Positions 1 through 9,693 are shown, counted from the first letter of the stretch. The stretch is DNA of 64,000 nucleotides from Salegentibacter sp. R32 (GCF_008692195.1 NZ_RXOM01000054.1:146024-210023), one strand, 5' to 3'. The notes: generated by a model from the sequence alone, not told the origin. Made by a program: numbers and translations.

Positions 1-1533
1 TTCTTGGTAGAAATAACGCTTGATAATTTCATCGGTTAATAAACTCACGATTTCCGGTTTCTTTTCGTCTAGATCTTGCGTTTTTGCTTTTTCGATCTCT
101 TTAAGCAGTCGCTCGTATTGATTTCTAATTTCATCATTAAAACCTTCTTCTTTAGCTATTTTAAACGTCTCTTTTAGTTCTTTTTCAGTTTTGGTGGTAT
201 AATCAAAATCGGAAGAACTCAAGAATTTTTTAAAATCTTCGTAATCGGCATCGGTAAACTCAAAGGCTTCCGGTTGCGTTAATTGATGGTTGTAGTAATA
301 GTTGGTCGCATAATCGAAAATGGCATTTTTCTCCATTAAAGCTTGTGTAACACCACTGTATTTAGAAGTTTCTAGTTGAACATCAGGTAAAATTCCGCCG
401 CCGTCGTACACTTTTCTTCCGTTACGCGTGGTAAATTCGTTATAATCTTCAGCTTTCGTTCTTACTGCTTTGCCTTCTTCATCACGATTCCAATAATCCA
501 AGGCTTGTATACATCTTCCGCTTGGCGTGTAATAGCGAGAAATGGTCACCTTCATCTGCGTATTATACGTGAGTTTTTTCGGGCGTTGTACCAAACCTTT
601 TCCAAAACTTCTGGCACCGATCACCACACCGCGATCTAGATCTTGTAAACCACCGGAAACGATCTCGCTGGCAGAAGCACTTCTACCATTGATCAACACC
701 GCTAACGGAATTTCTTTATCCATCGGGTCACGTTGCGTTTTATAAGTTTTGTTGTACTTCTCGATCACCGATTTTGTAGTGGTGATCACTTCATTTTTAT
801 CGACAAAAATGTTGGTCGTGTTTACGGCTTCGGTTAATAAACCGCCTGGATTGCCACGTAAGTCTAAAATAATTTTTTTCGCGCCTTGTTCTTTTAATTC
901 TTTTAAAGCGGTAGCGACTTCTGATGAAGCTTTTCTGTTGAATTTAGAAAGCACGATGTACCCAATATCACCATCGATTAATTTTGAATAAGGAACGGCG
1001 TGCAACTCTACCGATTCTCTTTTTAATTGTGTAGTTTTTGTTTTGCCTTGGCGTTTAAAAGTAAGTTGAACTGAAGTTCCTGCAGAACCTTTTAGCAATT
1101 CTCCCGCATCATTTTCAAATTGCGATAAATCTACGTCACCAATTTTTATAATTTCATCTCCGGCTTTTAAACCGGCTTTATCGGCCGGATAAGCTTTGTA
1201 AGGCTCAATAATGGTAATTTTATGGTCTTTGGTTTGTACCGAAGCCCCAATACCAGTGTATTCTCCCGAATTCTGAATTCTCGCCTGCTCGACTTCCTGC
1301 TCGTTCCAATAAACCGTGTAAGGATCTAGATCTGCCAACATCGCCGTGATCGCCGTATCCATTAAATCTGCCGGATTGGTTTCATCGACATAATTCATAT
1401 TAATTTCTTTGAAAAGCGTCGTGAAAATTTCTATTTGCTTCGCGATCTCAAAAAAATCTGATTTATAAGAAGTGGTCGTTAAAAAAATAACCACAGCAGT
1501 GATCGGTAATATAATTCGTTTCTTCATCTTCAT
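1..1533 (-). CDS. S41 family C-terminal processing peptidase (CtpA/Prc type), 3' end cut by window edge
   Basis: The reading frame is open from the start codon to the left window edge, giving 511 residues without the C-terminus. An N-terminal hydrophobic segment (about residues 6-22) suggests export with an inner-membrane anchor or signal peptide. A PDZ region (about 90-165, with GIGASV and AGLKAGDEI) precedes the S41 protease core. The core holds SASASE at 285-290, with the catalytic Ser most likely S287, and the catalytic Lys K312 in SFGKG. The family cleaves C-terminal tails of periplasmic proteins. I chose the ATG whose ATGA overlaps the stop of rnpA; an ATG two codons downstream (1527) is the alternative. 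Cotranscription with rnpA is likely from the overlap. Confidence 0.9.
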   Translation of the reverse strand, partial: MKMKKRIILPITAVVIFLTTTSYKSDFFEIAKQIEIFTTLFKEINMNYVDETNPADLMDTAITAMLADLDPYTVYWNEQEVEQARIQNSGEYTGIGASVQTKDHKITIIEPYKAYPADKAGLKAGDEIIKIGDVDLSQFENDAGELLKGSAGTSVQLTFKRQGKTKTTQLKRESVELHAVPYSKLIDGDIGYIVLSKFNRKASSEVATALKELKEQGAKKIILDLRGNPGGLLTEAVNTTNIFVDKNEVITTTKSVIEKYNKTYKTQRDPMDKEIPLAVLINGRSASASEIVSGGLQDLDRGVVIGARSFGKGLVQRPKKLTYNTQMKVTISRYYTPSGRCIQALDYWNRDEEGKAVRTKAEDYNEFTTRNGRKVYDGGGILPDVQLETSKYSGVTQALMEKNAIFDYATNYYYNHQLTQPEAFEFTDADYEDFKKFLSSSDFDYTTKTEKELKETFKIAKEEGFNDEIRNQYERLLKEIEKAKTQDLDEKKPEIVSLLTDEIIKRYFYQE

Positions 1534-1901
1534 TCGGTTTGTTCTTGCTCCCTAAATTTAGTCAATATTTTTTGAATGGAATTTTCCAGTTCCGGTAAAC
1601 TGAATTTCTTTCGACCTAAGTAAATAAACATCAACGCATAGCGATGTTCTTCTTCGGCCAAGATCGTTTTATTTTTTCGGTAAGCCTCGCGCATTAATCG
1701 CTTTAAACGATTGCGATCTACCGCTAATTTAAAGCTGCGTTTAGGTACCGAAAATGCCGCTTGATGCTGCGTAGCGTTATTGGTTAAGCGTAAATACACC
1801 AATTTAAACGGAAAACTTTTTACGCTTCTACCTTCTTCAAACAAGGTTGAAATAACGATTTTGCCTTTGAGCTTTTCGGTTTTTCCTAAAGTTTGCTTCA
1901 T
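1530..1901 (-). CDS. rnpA: Ribonuclease P protein component
   Basis: This 123-aa basic protein has the RnpA signature RNRLKRLMREAYR at about residues 63-75 and the usual family length. RnpA is the protein cofactor of RNase P and helps the catalytic RNA cleave 5' leaders from pre-tRNAs in the cytoplasm. The gene starts with ATG and its stop overlaps the start of the S41 peptidase gene by ATGA, so the two are probably translated in a coupled way. The RNase P RNA gene is not in this window. Confidence 0.95.
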   Translation of the reverse strand: MKQTLGKTEKLKGKIVISTLFEEGRSVKSFPFKLVYLRLTNNATQHQAAFSVPKRSFKLAVDRNRLKRLMREAYRKNKTILAEEEHRYALMFIYLGRKKFSLPELENSIQKILTKFREQEQTE

Positions 1902-1936
1902 TTTTTAATATTCAATCTCCGAAATTTAGAATAGTT

Positions 1937-2021
1937 GTCACACTGACCTTGTCGAAGTGTTTTCAATTTTCAGTATTCAATTTTATAGCTTCATTTGATA
2001 CTAAATTAAGTTCAGTATGAC
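1937..2021. repeat. REP-like unit with GTCA...TGAC inverted ends
   Basis: The ends GTCACACTGA (1937-1946) and TCAGTATGAC (2012-2021) are inverted copies matching at 9 of 10 positions. The same GTCANNCTGA theme recurs at 36209-36315 and 63579-63628, so this is a dispersed intergenic repeat. It lies upstream of rnpA, in a 315-bp stretch without genes (1902-2216) that otherwise holds a terminator and another repeat. Confidence 0.6.
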
Positions 2022-2060
2022 GTCTGCAAAAAAATATTCCTGATTAATTAATAATCAAAA

Positions 2061-2093
2061 AAAAACCTTTCAACTTACAATTGAAAGGTTTTT
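2061..2093 (-). terminator. Intrinsic terminator
   Basis: A 13-bp perfect stem (AAAAACCTTTCAA / TTGAAAGGTTTTT) with a 7-nt loop lies about 125 bp downstream of the M1 peptidase gene. It carries A/T tracts on both sides, so it could act in both directions. On the minus strand it would end the M1 peptidase transcript. Confidence 0.75.
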
Positions 2094-2104
2094 GTCATGT
2101 TTTT

Positions 2105-2214
2105 TGGGTGTTTCCCTTCGGGTCGGGCTACCTGACTGCCGACAGGCAGGTTCGTTACAATTCCTCTTTTCGCTTTGCTCCATTGCGGGATTTTCACTGC
2201 TATCCCTAACACAA
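2105..2214. repeat. Divergent copy of the GCGTT...AACGC intergenic element
   Basis: The ends GTGTTTCCC and CCCTAACACA, an early CCC-TTC-GGG hairpin, and the stretch CACTGCTATC resemble the elements at 63461-63559 and 50408-50508 (reverse orientation). An internal palindrome with CTGCC/GGCAG lies near 2134-2150. The element ends 2 nt from the stop codon of the M1 peptidase. It is the most diverged of the three copies. Confidence 0.55.
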
Positions 2215-2216
2215 AA

Positions 2217-4079
2217 TTATTTTTCCCAAACATTATTGCTACGATCCACATCTGCCATTAAACCACTTGGGTCAATTTCAATTTTCTTGATGTTTTCTTT
2301 TGCAGCATATAACTTTACGGTGTGTGTTGGGTAAGCCCAAGCCCAAGAACCAGAATTTTCCATATTTTCTTTTTCCCAATGCATCATCGTAAGCGGAATG
2401 TACATCATCGTTTTTTCTTCTTTTTCACCATCGGTAAAAGTTATTTCCACTTCAATTGGCATCGGCATTTGTCCGATTCTTTCTAAAACTATTTCTGATC
2501 CATTTCCGTCTGCTTCAACAGATTTAATGCTGTAATCTACCGTGTTGGTTGTTCTCGTCCAATCATTGAGGTACCAGCTTAATTCTGCTCCGCTAACTTT
2601 TTCAGCAACACGAATAAAATCGTTTGGTGTTGGGTGTTTAAATTTCCACTCTTGGTAATAACGCTTTAAGGTTTTTGCCAGATTTTCTTCACCAATTACA
2701 TAACCTAATTGCGCTAAGAAAACAGAACCTTTGCTATAAGCACCAATTCCGTAATTCATATTGGTTTGATAACGATCGGCGTGTGTAGAAAGCGGTTGTT
2801 CTTGCCCAGAGTTGGCTAAATAATTATAACCACGGTAAGAACCACTTAACGGGTTGGGGTTGTTTTTATTTAAAATTTCATTTTCAGCTAAACTAGAAAT
2901 GTAGGTGGTAAAACCTTCATCCATCCATTCGTGTTGAGATTCGTTGGTCGCTAAAATAAACTGAAACCAAGAATGTGCAAATTCGTGAGCGGTAACGCCG
3001 ACTAAACTTTCGTAACTTCTTTCACCGGTAATTAAGGTACACATTCCATATTCCATACCGCCGTCACCACCTTGGATCACAGAATATTGATCGTAAGGAT
3101 ATTGACCAATATGCTCGTTGTAATACGCTAATAATTCAGCAGTTTTTGGCTGAAGTTTCTTCCAGTTCTCTTTAATTTCATCATTATCTTTATATAAGAA
3201 ATGAAGTGTCGTACCGTCTTCTGCTTTTAATTTATCGTGAATAAAATCTGGATCGGCAGCCCACGTAAAATCGTGTACATTTGGCGCGTTAAAATGCCAG
3301 GTGATCTTTTTGCCTTTACGTTTTACTTTTTGACCTTCTTCTTGGTAACCGTAACCAATTTCTTCCGGATTTTGTAAATAACCCGTTCCGCCTAAAATAT
3401 AATCTTTATCGATGGTGATTTTTACATCAAAATCTCCCCAAACGCCGTGAAATTCACGACCAATGTAAGGATCTGCGTGCCAACCTTCAAAGTCGTATTC
3501 TGCTAATTTTGGGTACCATTGTGTCATTGAAAGTGCTACACCTTCCGCATTATTTCTACCCGAACGTCTTATTTGTACCGGTACTTGACCTTCAAACTCC
3601 ATTTCGAAAGTGGTAGATTCTCCCGGGAGTAAAGCTTCGTGTAATTCAACTTCTAAAATAGTTCCTACGGTTTCATACTTTAATTTATTACCGTCTTGTT
3701 CTAAAGATTTTACCTTTAGATAGCCAATTTCATCTTCGTTAAGCTTGCTAATTCTACTTTCAAATTCAGGATTTTCACGTGTTCCTAAATTATTCACCAT
3801 TCTGCCATCGGGATCTTGAATGCTTTGTAAACGAGCGTCCATTTGGCTTCCCGGCTGAAAAGCATTAAAAAACAAATGATAAAATACTTTGGTTAAGGTA
3901 TCTGGAGAATTATTGGTATAAGTAAGTTCTTGTTCCCCATCGTATTGGTAGTTTTTTACATTCATGGCTACCTCCATTTTGTAATCTACCTTTTGTTGCC
4001 AATAGCCAGATCGTTGTTGTGCGGTAATTGCTCCCGTCACTAAAAGAGAAAACAATAAACTTTGAAGTTTAAATTTCAT
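2217..4079 (-). CDS. Secreted M1 family (aminopeptidase N-like) metallopeptidase
   Basis: This 620-aa protein starts with a signal peptide (cleavage near residue 20, ITA|QQ). The gluzincin zinc motif HEFAH is at 365-369, with the third ligand E388 in WMDEGF. GGMEYG at 340-345 corresponds to the GxMEN substrate-recognition motif of M1 enzymes. These residues support an active zinc exopeptidase that trims peptides in the periplasm or at the surface. It is a single gene with a terminator downstream. The length is shorter than four-domain PepN, as in many Bacteroidota secreted M1 proteins. The exact substrate is unknown. Confidence 0.9.
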   Translation of the reverse strand: MKFKLQSLLFSLLVTGAITAQQRSGYWQQKVDYKMEVAMNVKNYQYDGEQELTYTNNSPDTLTKVFYHLFFNAFQPGSQMDARLQSIQDPDGRMVNNLGTRENPEFESRISKLNEDEIGYLKVKSLEQDGNKLKYETVGTILEVELHEALLPGESTTFEMEFEGQVPVQIRRSGRNNAEGVALSMTQWYPKLAEYDFEGWHADPYIGREFHGVWGDFDVKITIDKDYILGGTGYLQNPEEIGYGYQEEGQKVKRKGKKITWHFNAPNVHDFTWAADPDFIHDKLKAEDGTTLHFLYKDNDEIKENWKKLQPKTAELLAYYNEHIGQYPYDQYSVIQGGDGGMEYGMCTLITGERSYESLVGVTAHEFAHSWFQFILATNESQHEWMDEGFTTYISSLAENEILNKNNPNPLSGSYRGYNYLANSGQEQPLSTHADRYQTNMNYGIGAYSKGSVFLAQLGYVIGEENLAKTLKRYYQEWKFKHPTPNDFIRVAEKVSGAELSWYLNDWTRTTNTVDYSIKSVEADGNGSEIVLERIGQMPMPIEVEITFTDGEKEEKTMMYIPLTMMHWEKENMENSGSWAWAYPTHTVKLYAAKENIKKIEIDPSGLMADVDRSNNVWEK

Positions 4080-4147
4080 AGAATTTTAAATTTTAAGTTA
4101 AAAATAAAGAGCGTTCACTTTGCTAAGATAAGCCAGTTCACGCCCTT

Positions 4148-4304
4148 ATACCAATTTCACCTTAAGATGTTATAATTATATAAATTTTCCCATTTTCTGC
4201 GTTAAAAAGCCTCGCTGTAGCTAATGCTATAGCTACGTTTTTTGCCTAAAAACTCAAAAAATTTAAAATAAATCCAATTCAACATCTCAAAGAAAAATTG
4301 ATAT
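4148..4304. repeat. 157-bp near-palindromic MITE-like element
   Basis: The outer arms (4148-4171 and 4281-4304) are imperfect 24-bp inverted repeats; the arm nearest the centre of each ends in AGATGTT. Inside, two further arms fold onto each other around the central GTAGCTAATGCTATAGCTAC (about 4212-4233), so nearly the whole element can form one long hairpin. No coding potential was seen. It fills most of the 249 bp between the S8 and M1 peptidase genes. Confidence 0.6.
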
Positions 4305-4328
4305 TAAAAAATTCATCCTAAAATAGGA

Positions 4329-6002
4329 TTACATTTTGCTCGCCATAATTAAGGCGTTATACATATTTACCATTCTTCCTGAAACAGAAAGCTCTGCAAA
4401 TGGTCGAATATCGTCTGAGTTACCACCCACCATTACTTCTTGTGGTGAAGCTAAACCACTCTTCATTAATACATCTTTTACTTCTGCAGCACTTAGTTTT
4501 GGGTATAAAGAACGAATCATAGCTGCAACTCCTGCAACCGCCGGAGAAGCCATCGATGTTCCTTGTAAAAATTCGTATTCGTCGTTTGGCGTAGTTGACC
4601 AAATTTTAGTACCTGGTGCAAAAACATCTACATTGGTTTGCCCGTAGTTAGAAAATCTCGCTACTAGATCTGAACCATAATCGAAATTAGATGCACCAAC
4701 CGTTAAGAAGTTATCTGCAATTTCTTCGTTATTATCTGGTGTTTGATCGTTAGGATAAATGCGCGTAACATCCATATCTAAAGCATCGTTACCGGCTGCA
4801 TTTACGATTAAAACATCCTTTTTAGCGGCATATTTAATGGCATCGATCACCCATTCCGGATGTGTAGAATAGTATTTACCAAAGCTCGTGTTAATTACTT
4901 TTGCACCATTATCTACCGCATAACGAATACCTAAAGCGATGTCTTTATCGTACTCATCACCATCAGGCACCGCACGAACTGCCATAATTTTTACATTATC
5001 GGCAACACCATTAATTCCGATACCATTGTTACGTTCAGCAGCGATAATTCCGGCAACGTGTGTACCGTGCCTAGCATCTTCTTTTTTAGGATCGGGACCA
5101 TCAACATCATTATTTCCGTAGTTGGTATCAGTAAGATTATCTGGATCATCACTGGTTTTTCTACCGTCCAATTGCATATTTAGGTGAGACTCTAATCTTC
5201 CTTGGTAATAGTCTACCGCTCCTTGAATTTCTTTTTCTACCGCAGCGATATCTTCCCCGGCACTACTCATGATATTCATGAGTAATGCTTTGTGTTGTTG
5301 AAGTTCTGGAGTATCTGCCTCCATGGCTTCTAATTCTTCTAAAGAGAATTTTTCTTTTCCTATTTTTTCTGCAGCAGCGGCTTGCGCTGAAGATACTTGT
5401 TGAAGAATTTGTTGGTAACGGTTAATGTTTCTAGTTACTTCTGCATATTCTTCATCGTATTCTTTTTGTGCTTTTTCGTAAAGTTCAAATTCTTCTTGGT
5501 TAGCAGCGCTAATTTCTGAAGCAGATTTTCCTTCATATTTTGGTTTTAGTTCTCTTAGGATTCTTACAAACTCCATATTTTCTTCAATGGTGTTTCCTAA
5601 GAAATTCCAACCGTGGATATCATCTACATAGCCATTTTTATCGTCATCAATTCCGTTGCCGGGGATTTCATCTTCGTTGGTCCAAATGATGTTTTTAAGG
5701 TCTTCGTGTTCAATATCAACTCCACTATCAACAACACCAACAATGACGGTTTTTCCTTCGTAGTTTTTTATAATTTCTTCGTAAGCTTTTCTCACACTCA
5801 TTCCGGGAATAGTATCAGATACCAAATCTGAACCTCCCCAACCTTTCAATTCAGTTTCACTTAATTCTGAATTTTTTAGCGGTTGTTGGTCTATATTTTC
5901 TATGGGTGTTGAAATAATTTTTGGGCCGGTTGTACCACAACTAATGGCAAAAAACGCAGCCATTGCAGCTGCCAAGGTAGGTTTAATGTATGCTCTTTTC
6001 AT
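4329..6002 (-). CDS. Subtilisin-like (S8) serine protease lipoprotein
   Basis: This 557-aa protein has a lipoprotein signal peptide with lipobox AISC (Cys22), so it is membrane-anchored in the periplasm or at the surface. The catalytic triad is visible: D92 in VVDSGVD, H312 in HGTHVAGI and S483 in GTSMASP, with the oxyanion Asn in NAAGND near 405. Between D92 and H312 there is an unusually long insert. Its residues about 140-275 are rich in E, K, Q and A and look helical or coiled. It is probably cotranscribed with the hydrolase gene upstream (8-nt gap). The substrate is unknown. Confidence 0.9.
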   Translation of the reverse strand: MKRAYIKPTLAAAMAAFFAISCGTTGPKIISTPIENIDQQPLKNSELSETELKGWGGSDLVSDTIPGMSVRKAYEEIIKNYEGKTVIVGVVDSGVDIEHEDLKNIIWTNEDEIPGNGIDDDKNGYVDDIHGWNFLGNTIEENMEFVRILRELKPKYEGKSASEISAANQEEFELYEKAQKEYDEEYAEVTRNINRYQQILQQVSSAQAAAAEKIGKEKFSLEELEAMEADTPELQQHKALLMNIMSSAGEDIAAVEKEIQGAVDYYQGRLESHLNMQLDGRKTSDDPDNLTDTNYGNNDVDGPDPKKEDARHGTHVAGIIAAERNNGIGINGVADNVKIMAVRAVPDGDEYDKDIALGIRYAVDNGAKVINTSFGKYYSTHPEWVIDAIKYAAKKDVLIVNAAGNDALDMDVTRIYPNDQTPDNNEEIADNFLTVGASNFDYGSDLVARFSNYGQTNVDVFAPGTKIWSTTPNDEYEFLQGTSMASPAVAGVAAMIRSLYPKLSAAEVKDVLMKSGLASPQEVMVGGNSDDIRPFAELSVSGRMVNMYNALIMASKM

Positions 6003-6010
6003 TTGAATTA

Positions 6011-6871
6011 TTATGAATTAAAAAGTTCGTTAAAGGTATAGGTTTTGTCTAAACGAACCCCTTTTTCGGTTCGCTTAAGAGTAATTATTTCATTATGGGC
6101 ATCGTGTTCCATAAACAGGTAAAAGCCTTCATCAGCGGCCTTTTCGAGAAAAGCTTCCTTTTCACTTAATGTTAGTAATGGTCGGGTATCGTAGCCCATA
6201 ACGTAAGGCAATGGAATATGACCTGCAGTTGGTAATAAATCTGCCATGAAAACCAATGTTTTGCCTTGATATTGAATATGCGGAATCATTTGTTTATCGG
6301 TATGACCATCTACAAACAATACACCAAAGTTTAACTGGTCATAAAAATGAGAGCCTTGCGTACGTTCTAGAAAATGAAGTTGTCCGCTTTCTTCCATCGG
6401 AAGCAAATTCTCTTTTAAGAAGGAAGCTTTTTCCCGTGGGTTAGGATTGGTTGCCCATTCCCAGTGTTCTTTGTTGGTCCAAAACTTGGCATTTTTAAAG
6501 GCCGGTTCGTAACCTGTTCGTTCTTTATTCCATTGGATGCTTCCTCCACAGTGATCAAAATGGAGATGGGTTAAGAAAACATCGGTAATATCGTCCCGAT
6601 GAAAACCATGTTTTTTTAAAGAAGAATCTAAATCGAATTCTCCCCAAGGATAATAATAGCTGAAAAACTTTTCACTTTGTTTATCGCCCAATCCGTTGTC
6701 GATGAGCGTAAGCTGATTTCCTTCTTCAATTAATAAGCAACGAGCTCCAATATCGATCATATTGTTGCTATCGGCCGGATTGGTTCTAGACCATAATGAT
6801 TTAGGGACGACGCCAAACATAGCACCGCCATCAAGTTTAAAATTTCCGGCTTCGATGGGATATAATTTCAT
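6011..6871 (-). CDS. Metallo-beta-lactamase-fold hydrolase
   Basis: The 286-aa protein carries the MBL-fold motif HLHFDHCGG, with H102, H104, D106 and H107 as binuclear metal ligands. Further conserved His/Asp positions occur at VDGHTDKQ and FMADLLPTAGH. No signal peptide is visible, so it is probably cytoplasmic. The family includes lactonases, glyoxalase II-like thioesterases and phosphodiesterases; the sequence does not decide between them. It is the first gene of a likely two-gene operon with the S8 protease. Confidence 0.85.
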   Translation of the reverse strand: MKLYPIEAGNFKLDGGAMFGVVPKSLWSRTNPADSNNMIDIGARCLLIEEGNQLTLIDNGLGDKQSEKFFSYYYPWGEFDLDSSLKKHGFHRDDITDVFLTHLHFDHCGGSIQWNKERTGYEPAFKNAKFWTNKEHWEWATNPNPREKASFLKENLLPMEESGQLHFLERTQGSHFYDQLNFGVLFVDGHTDKQMIPHIQYQGKTLVFMADLLPTAGHIPLPYVMGYDTRPLLTLSEKEAFLEKAADEGFYLFMEHDAHNEIITLKRTEKGVRLDKTYTFNELFNS

Positions 6872-7051
6872 AAAAAGGATTTTTTAGCTAAAAAGAAGTC
6901 GCAAAATAAGAAAATAGAAATTTTTAAGCTAATCTTTTACAAATGAATTAACGCAACTGGCTTCTGCACAGAAAATTTACAACTTTTAAAAAGAGGGTGT
7001 TTTTTCTTTATAAAAATCTTATTTTGCAAGAAAATTATTTTAAAGTAAACG

Positions 7052-8935
7052 ATGTTAGAATTAGCAGGTTTAATCATATTCGGAATTTTAGCACAATGGG
7101 TTGCTTGGAAATTTAAAATTCCTGCAATTCTTCCGTTAATATTAATTGGTTTAGCGGTGGGCCCAATTGCCACCCTTTATACGGAAGACGGAACAAAATT
7201 AATAGAACCTATTTGGAATGGCGAATACGGTTTATTCCCCGGGGAAAGTTTGTTTTATTTTGTATCGCTCGCCATTAGTATTATCCTGTTTGAAGGAGGT
7301 TTAACCTTACGCCGAGGAGAAGTTTTAAATGTAGGCCCGGTGATTGTCAAATTAATTACTGTCGCAGTGATTATTACTTTTTTTGGTGCTGGGATTGCAG
7401 CACACTTTATTTTTGGCTTATCCTGGCAAATCTCCTTTTTATTTGCAGCATTAATCATCGTGACGGGACCAACCGTAATTACACCTATTCTTAGAAACAT
7501 CCCTTTAAAGAAAGATGTTTCGGCTATTTTAAAATGGGAAGGGATTCTTATTGATCCTATTGGAGCTTTGGTGGCCGTATTGGTTTTTGAATTTATAAGT
7601 GCCGGGGAAGGCCACGAATTTACCCAAGTTGCCTTAGCGGAATTCGGTAAAATTGTACTCTTTGGATTTACTTTTGGATTTACTTTTGCGCATGCGTTAG
7701 GTTTTTGTATCAAGAAAAATATTATTCCGCACTATTTATTGAATGTTTTTACGTTAGCGACAGTATTAGGCGTTTTCGTCTTGGCCGATTTATTTGCACA
7801 CGAAAGCGGTTTATTGGCTGTCGTGGTAATGGGAATGGTACTTGGAAATATAAATTTACCGAACATTAAAGAGCTACTGTACTTCAAAGAATCTTTAAGT
7901 GTTTTATTGATTTCGATTTTATTTATTCTTCTTTCGGCAAACATTAATATTGAAGATTTATTATTGGTTTACAATTGGAACGCGTTATTCCTTTTTGTAG
8001 CAGTGGTATTTTTGGTCAGGCCTTTGGGGGTTTTCTTGAGCAGTTTCCGGTCTTCCCTAAAGTTTAATGAAAAGCTTTTCATTAGTTGGGTAGGACCCCG
8101 TGGTATTGTTGCAGCGGGTATCGCTTCTTTATTTGGATTAAAATTGGCCAGTCAAGGAGTAGAAGGCGCTCAGTACATCACTCCGTTGGTATTTATGATT
8201 GTTTTGGGAACGGTACTTTTAAATGCAACTACGGCGAGAGGATTCGCGCAATTGGTTGGAGTGTTTTTAACCAGTTCTGAAGGGATTTTAATTATTGGTG
8301 CTTCTTCTATTTCAAGATTAATTGGAACTTATTTGAAGAAAAATAACCGTCACGTAGTGTTAGTAGATAATAACCGAATTAATGTAAGAAAAGCAAAAGA
8401 ATTGGGATTGGAAGCTATTGAAGGAAGTGTATATGCTGATGATTTAGGAAATAATATTGAATTGAACGATGTTGGTTATTTGATGGCTTTAACCGGGAAT
8501 ACCGATATTAACAAAACGGCTATTTCAAAATTTCAGAAACATTTTGGGGAAAATGGTTCGTTTAGGGTAGTTTCTTCAGATGAAATGGCAGACCCTGAAA
8601 ACAATCCGCATGAAGGTTTATTCTCACATACCGATGATTATATTAAGTTAACTGAAGTGGCTAGAAAATTCCCTCAAATTCAAGAAATTGAGCTGAATTC
8701 TCAAGAGCATTATAGCGGTTTAATTGAAATCACTAAGGCAGATGATGATATTATTCCACTTTTTGTAAAAGACAATGAAGGAGATTTAAGTATTATCCCT
8801 TCCAATAGTCAAGAAGTGCAAATTGAAGAAGGGAATATGCTAGTTTATTTAGGAAAGACCATTGAAACCGAAAAACTGAAAGAAAGTACAGATTTGGGAG
8901 AAACCGTTTCTAAAGATGAAGAAGATAAAAGTTAA
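7052..8935 (+). CDS. Monovalent cation/proton antiporter (CPA1, NhaP-like) with TrkA/RCK C-terminus
   Basis: The 627-aa protein has about 12 hydrophobic segments in residues 1-400, typical of sodium (potassium)/proton exchangers. A Rossmann-like TrkA-N domain follows from about residue 410 (IIGASSISRLIG, then VVLVDNN), and an RCK-C-like tail spans about 540-610. The soluble domain probably senses nucleotide or ligand and gates exchange. The role is pH and ion homeostasis in the inner membrane. The gene converges on yebC; the two stop codons overlap by 4 nt. Which cation is moved cannot be told. Confidence 0.9.
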   Translation: MLELAGLIIFGILAQWVAWKFKIPAILPLILIGLAVGPIATLYTEDGTKLIEPIWNGEYGLFPGESLFYFVSLAISIILFEGGLTLRRGEVLNVGPVIVKLITVAVIITFFGAGIAAHFIFGLSWQISFLFAALIIVTGPTVITPILRNIPLKKDVSAILKWEGILIDPIGALVAVLVFEFISAGEGHEFTQVALAEFGKIVLFGFTFGFTFAHALGFCIKKNIIPHYLLNVFTLATVLGVFVLADLFAHESGLLAVVVMGMVLGNINLPNIKELLYFKESLSVLLISILFILLSANINIEDLLLVYNWNALFLFVAVVFLVRPLGVFLSSFRSSLKFNEKLFISWVGPRGIVAAGIASLFGLKLASQGVEGAQYITPLVFMIVLGTVLLNATTARGFAQLVGVFLTSSEGILIIGASSISRLIGTYLKKNNRHVVLVDNNRINVRKAKELGLEAIEGSVYADDLGNNIELNDVGYLMALTGNTDINKTAISKFQKHFGENGSFRVVSSDEMADPENNPHEGLFSHTDDYIKLTEVARKFPQIQEIELNSQEHYSGLIEITKADDDIIPLFVKDNEGDLSIIPSNSQEVQIEEGNMLVYLGKTIETEKLKESTDLGETVSKDEEDKS

Positions 8936-9693
8936 TCTTCTTCATCTAAAGCTTCTGCAAGTTCATCGGTGATTTCTAAGTTGTGGAAAACGTTCTGTAC
9001 ATCATCGTCTTCTTCAAACTTATCTACTAAATTCATTATTTTTTTACCCTCTTCTACACTTAATTGGTTAGTATTGGTAGGTATTCTTTGTAATTCAGAA
9101 TTTTTTACTTCAATTTCTAATTTTTCTAAGGTTTCAGCCATTTTTCCGAAGTCGACAAAATCGGTGTAGATAGTGATAAAGTCATCACTTTCTTCAAAAT
9201 CTTCGGCACCACCTTCAATAAGTTCAAGTTCTAATTCTTCCAAGGTCATTTCAATCTTATCTCTTTCAATGGTAAACACCCCTTTTCTATCGAACAGAAA
9301 TTCTAAGGAACCATTGGTGCCTAAACTGCCTCCGTTTTTAGTAAAGATAGAACGTACCGAAGCTACCGTCCGGTTAGTATTATCGGTGGTGCATTCTATA
9401 AAAAATGCGATTCCGTTAGGGCCGTAGCCTTCAAAGGTGACAGTTTCGTAATTATCTGCATCGGCGCCACTTGCTTTTTTTATAGCCCGTTCAATGGTAT
9501 CTTTAGGCATATTTACCCCTTTGGCGTTAGCAATAGCATTACGTAAAGTAGGGTTAGAGTCAGGATCTGGACCGCCCCCTTCTTTTACTGCTACATTTAT
9601 CTCTTTAATTGCACGGGTAAATTGTTTGGCCCGTTTTTTATCTTGCGCTCCTTTTCGGTGTTTTATATTTGCCCATTTGCTATGTCCTGCCAT
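8932..9693 (-). CDS. YebC/PmpR family protein (TACO1-like)
   Basis: The 253-aa protein begins with the family hallmark MAGHSKWANIKHRKG and has the full family length, including an acidic C-terminus. YebC proteins were named as transcriptional regulators. Later work on the family (TACO1, YebC2) links it to translation of difficult sequences such as polyproline stretches. It is cytoplasmic. It is a single-gene unit convergent with the antiporter. The 268 bp upstream (9694-9961) holds only AT-rich divergent promoter sequence, with no further gene seen. Confidence 0.93.
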   Translation of the reverse strand: MAGHSKWANIKHRKGAQDKKRAKQFTRAIKEINVAVKEGGGPDPDSNPTLRNAIANAKGVNMPKDTIERAIKKASGADADNYETVTFEGYGPNGIAFFIECTTDNTNRTVASVRSIFTKNGGSLGTNGSLEFLFDRKGVFTIERDKIEMTLEELELELIEGGAEDFEESDDFITIYTDFVDFGKMAETLEKLEIEVKNSELQRIPTNTNQLSVEEGKKIMNLVDKFEEDDDVQNVFHNLEITDELAEALDEED

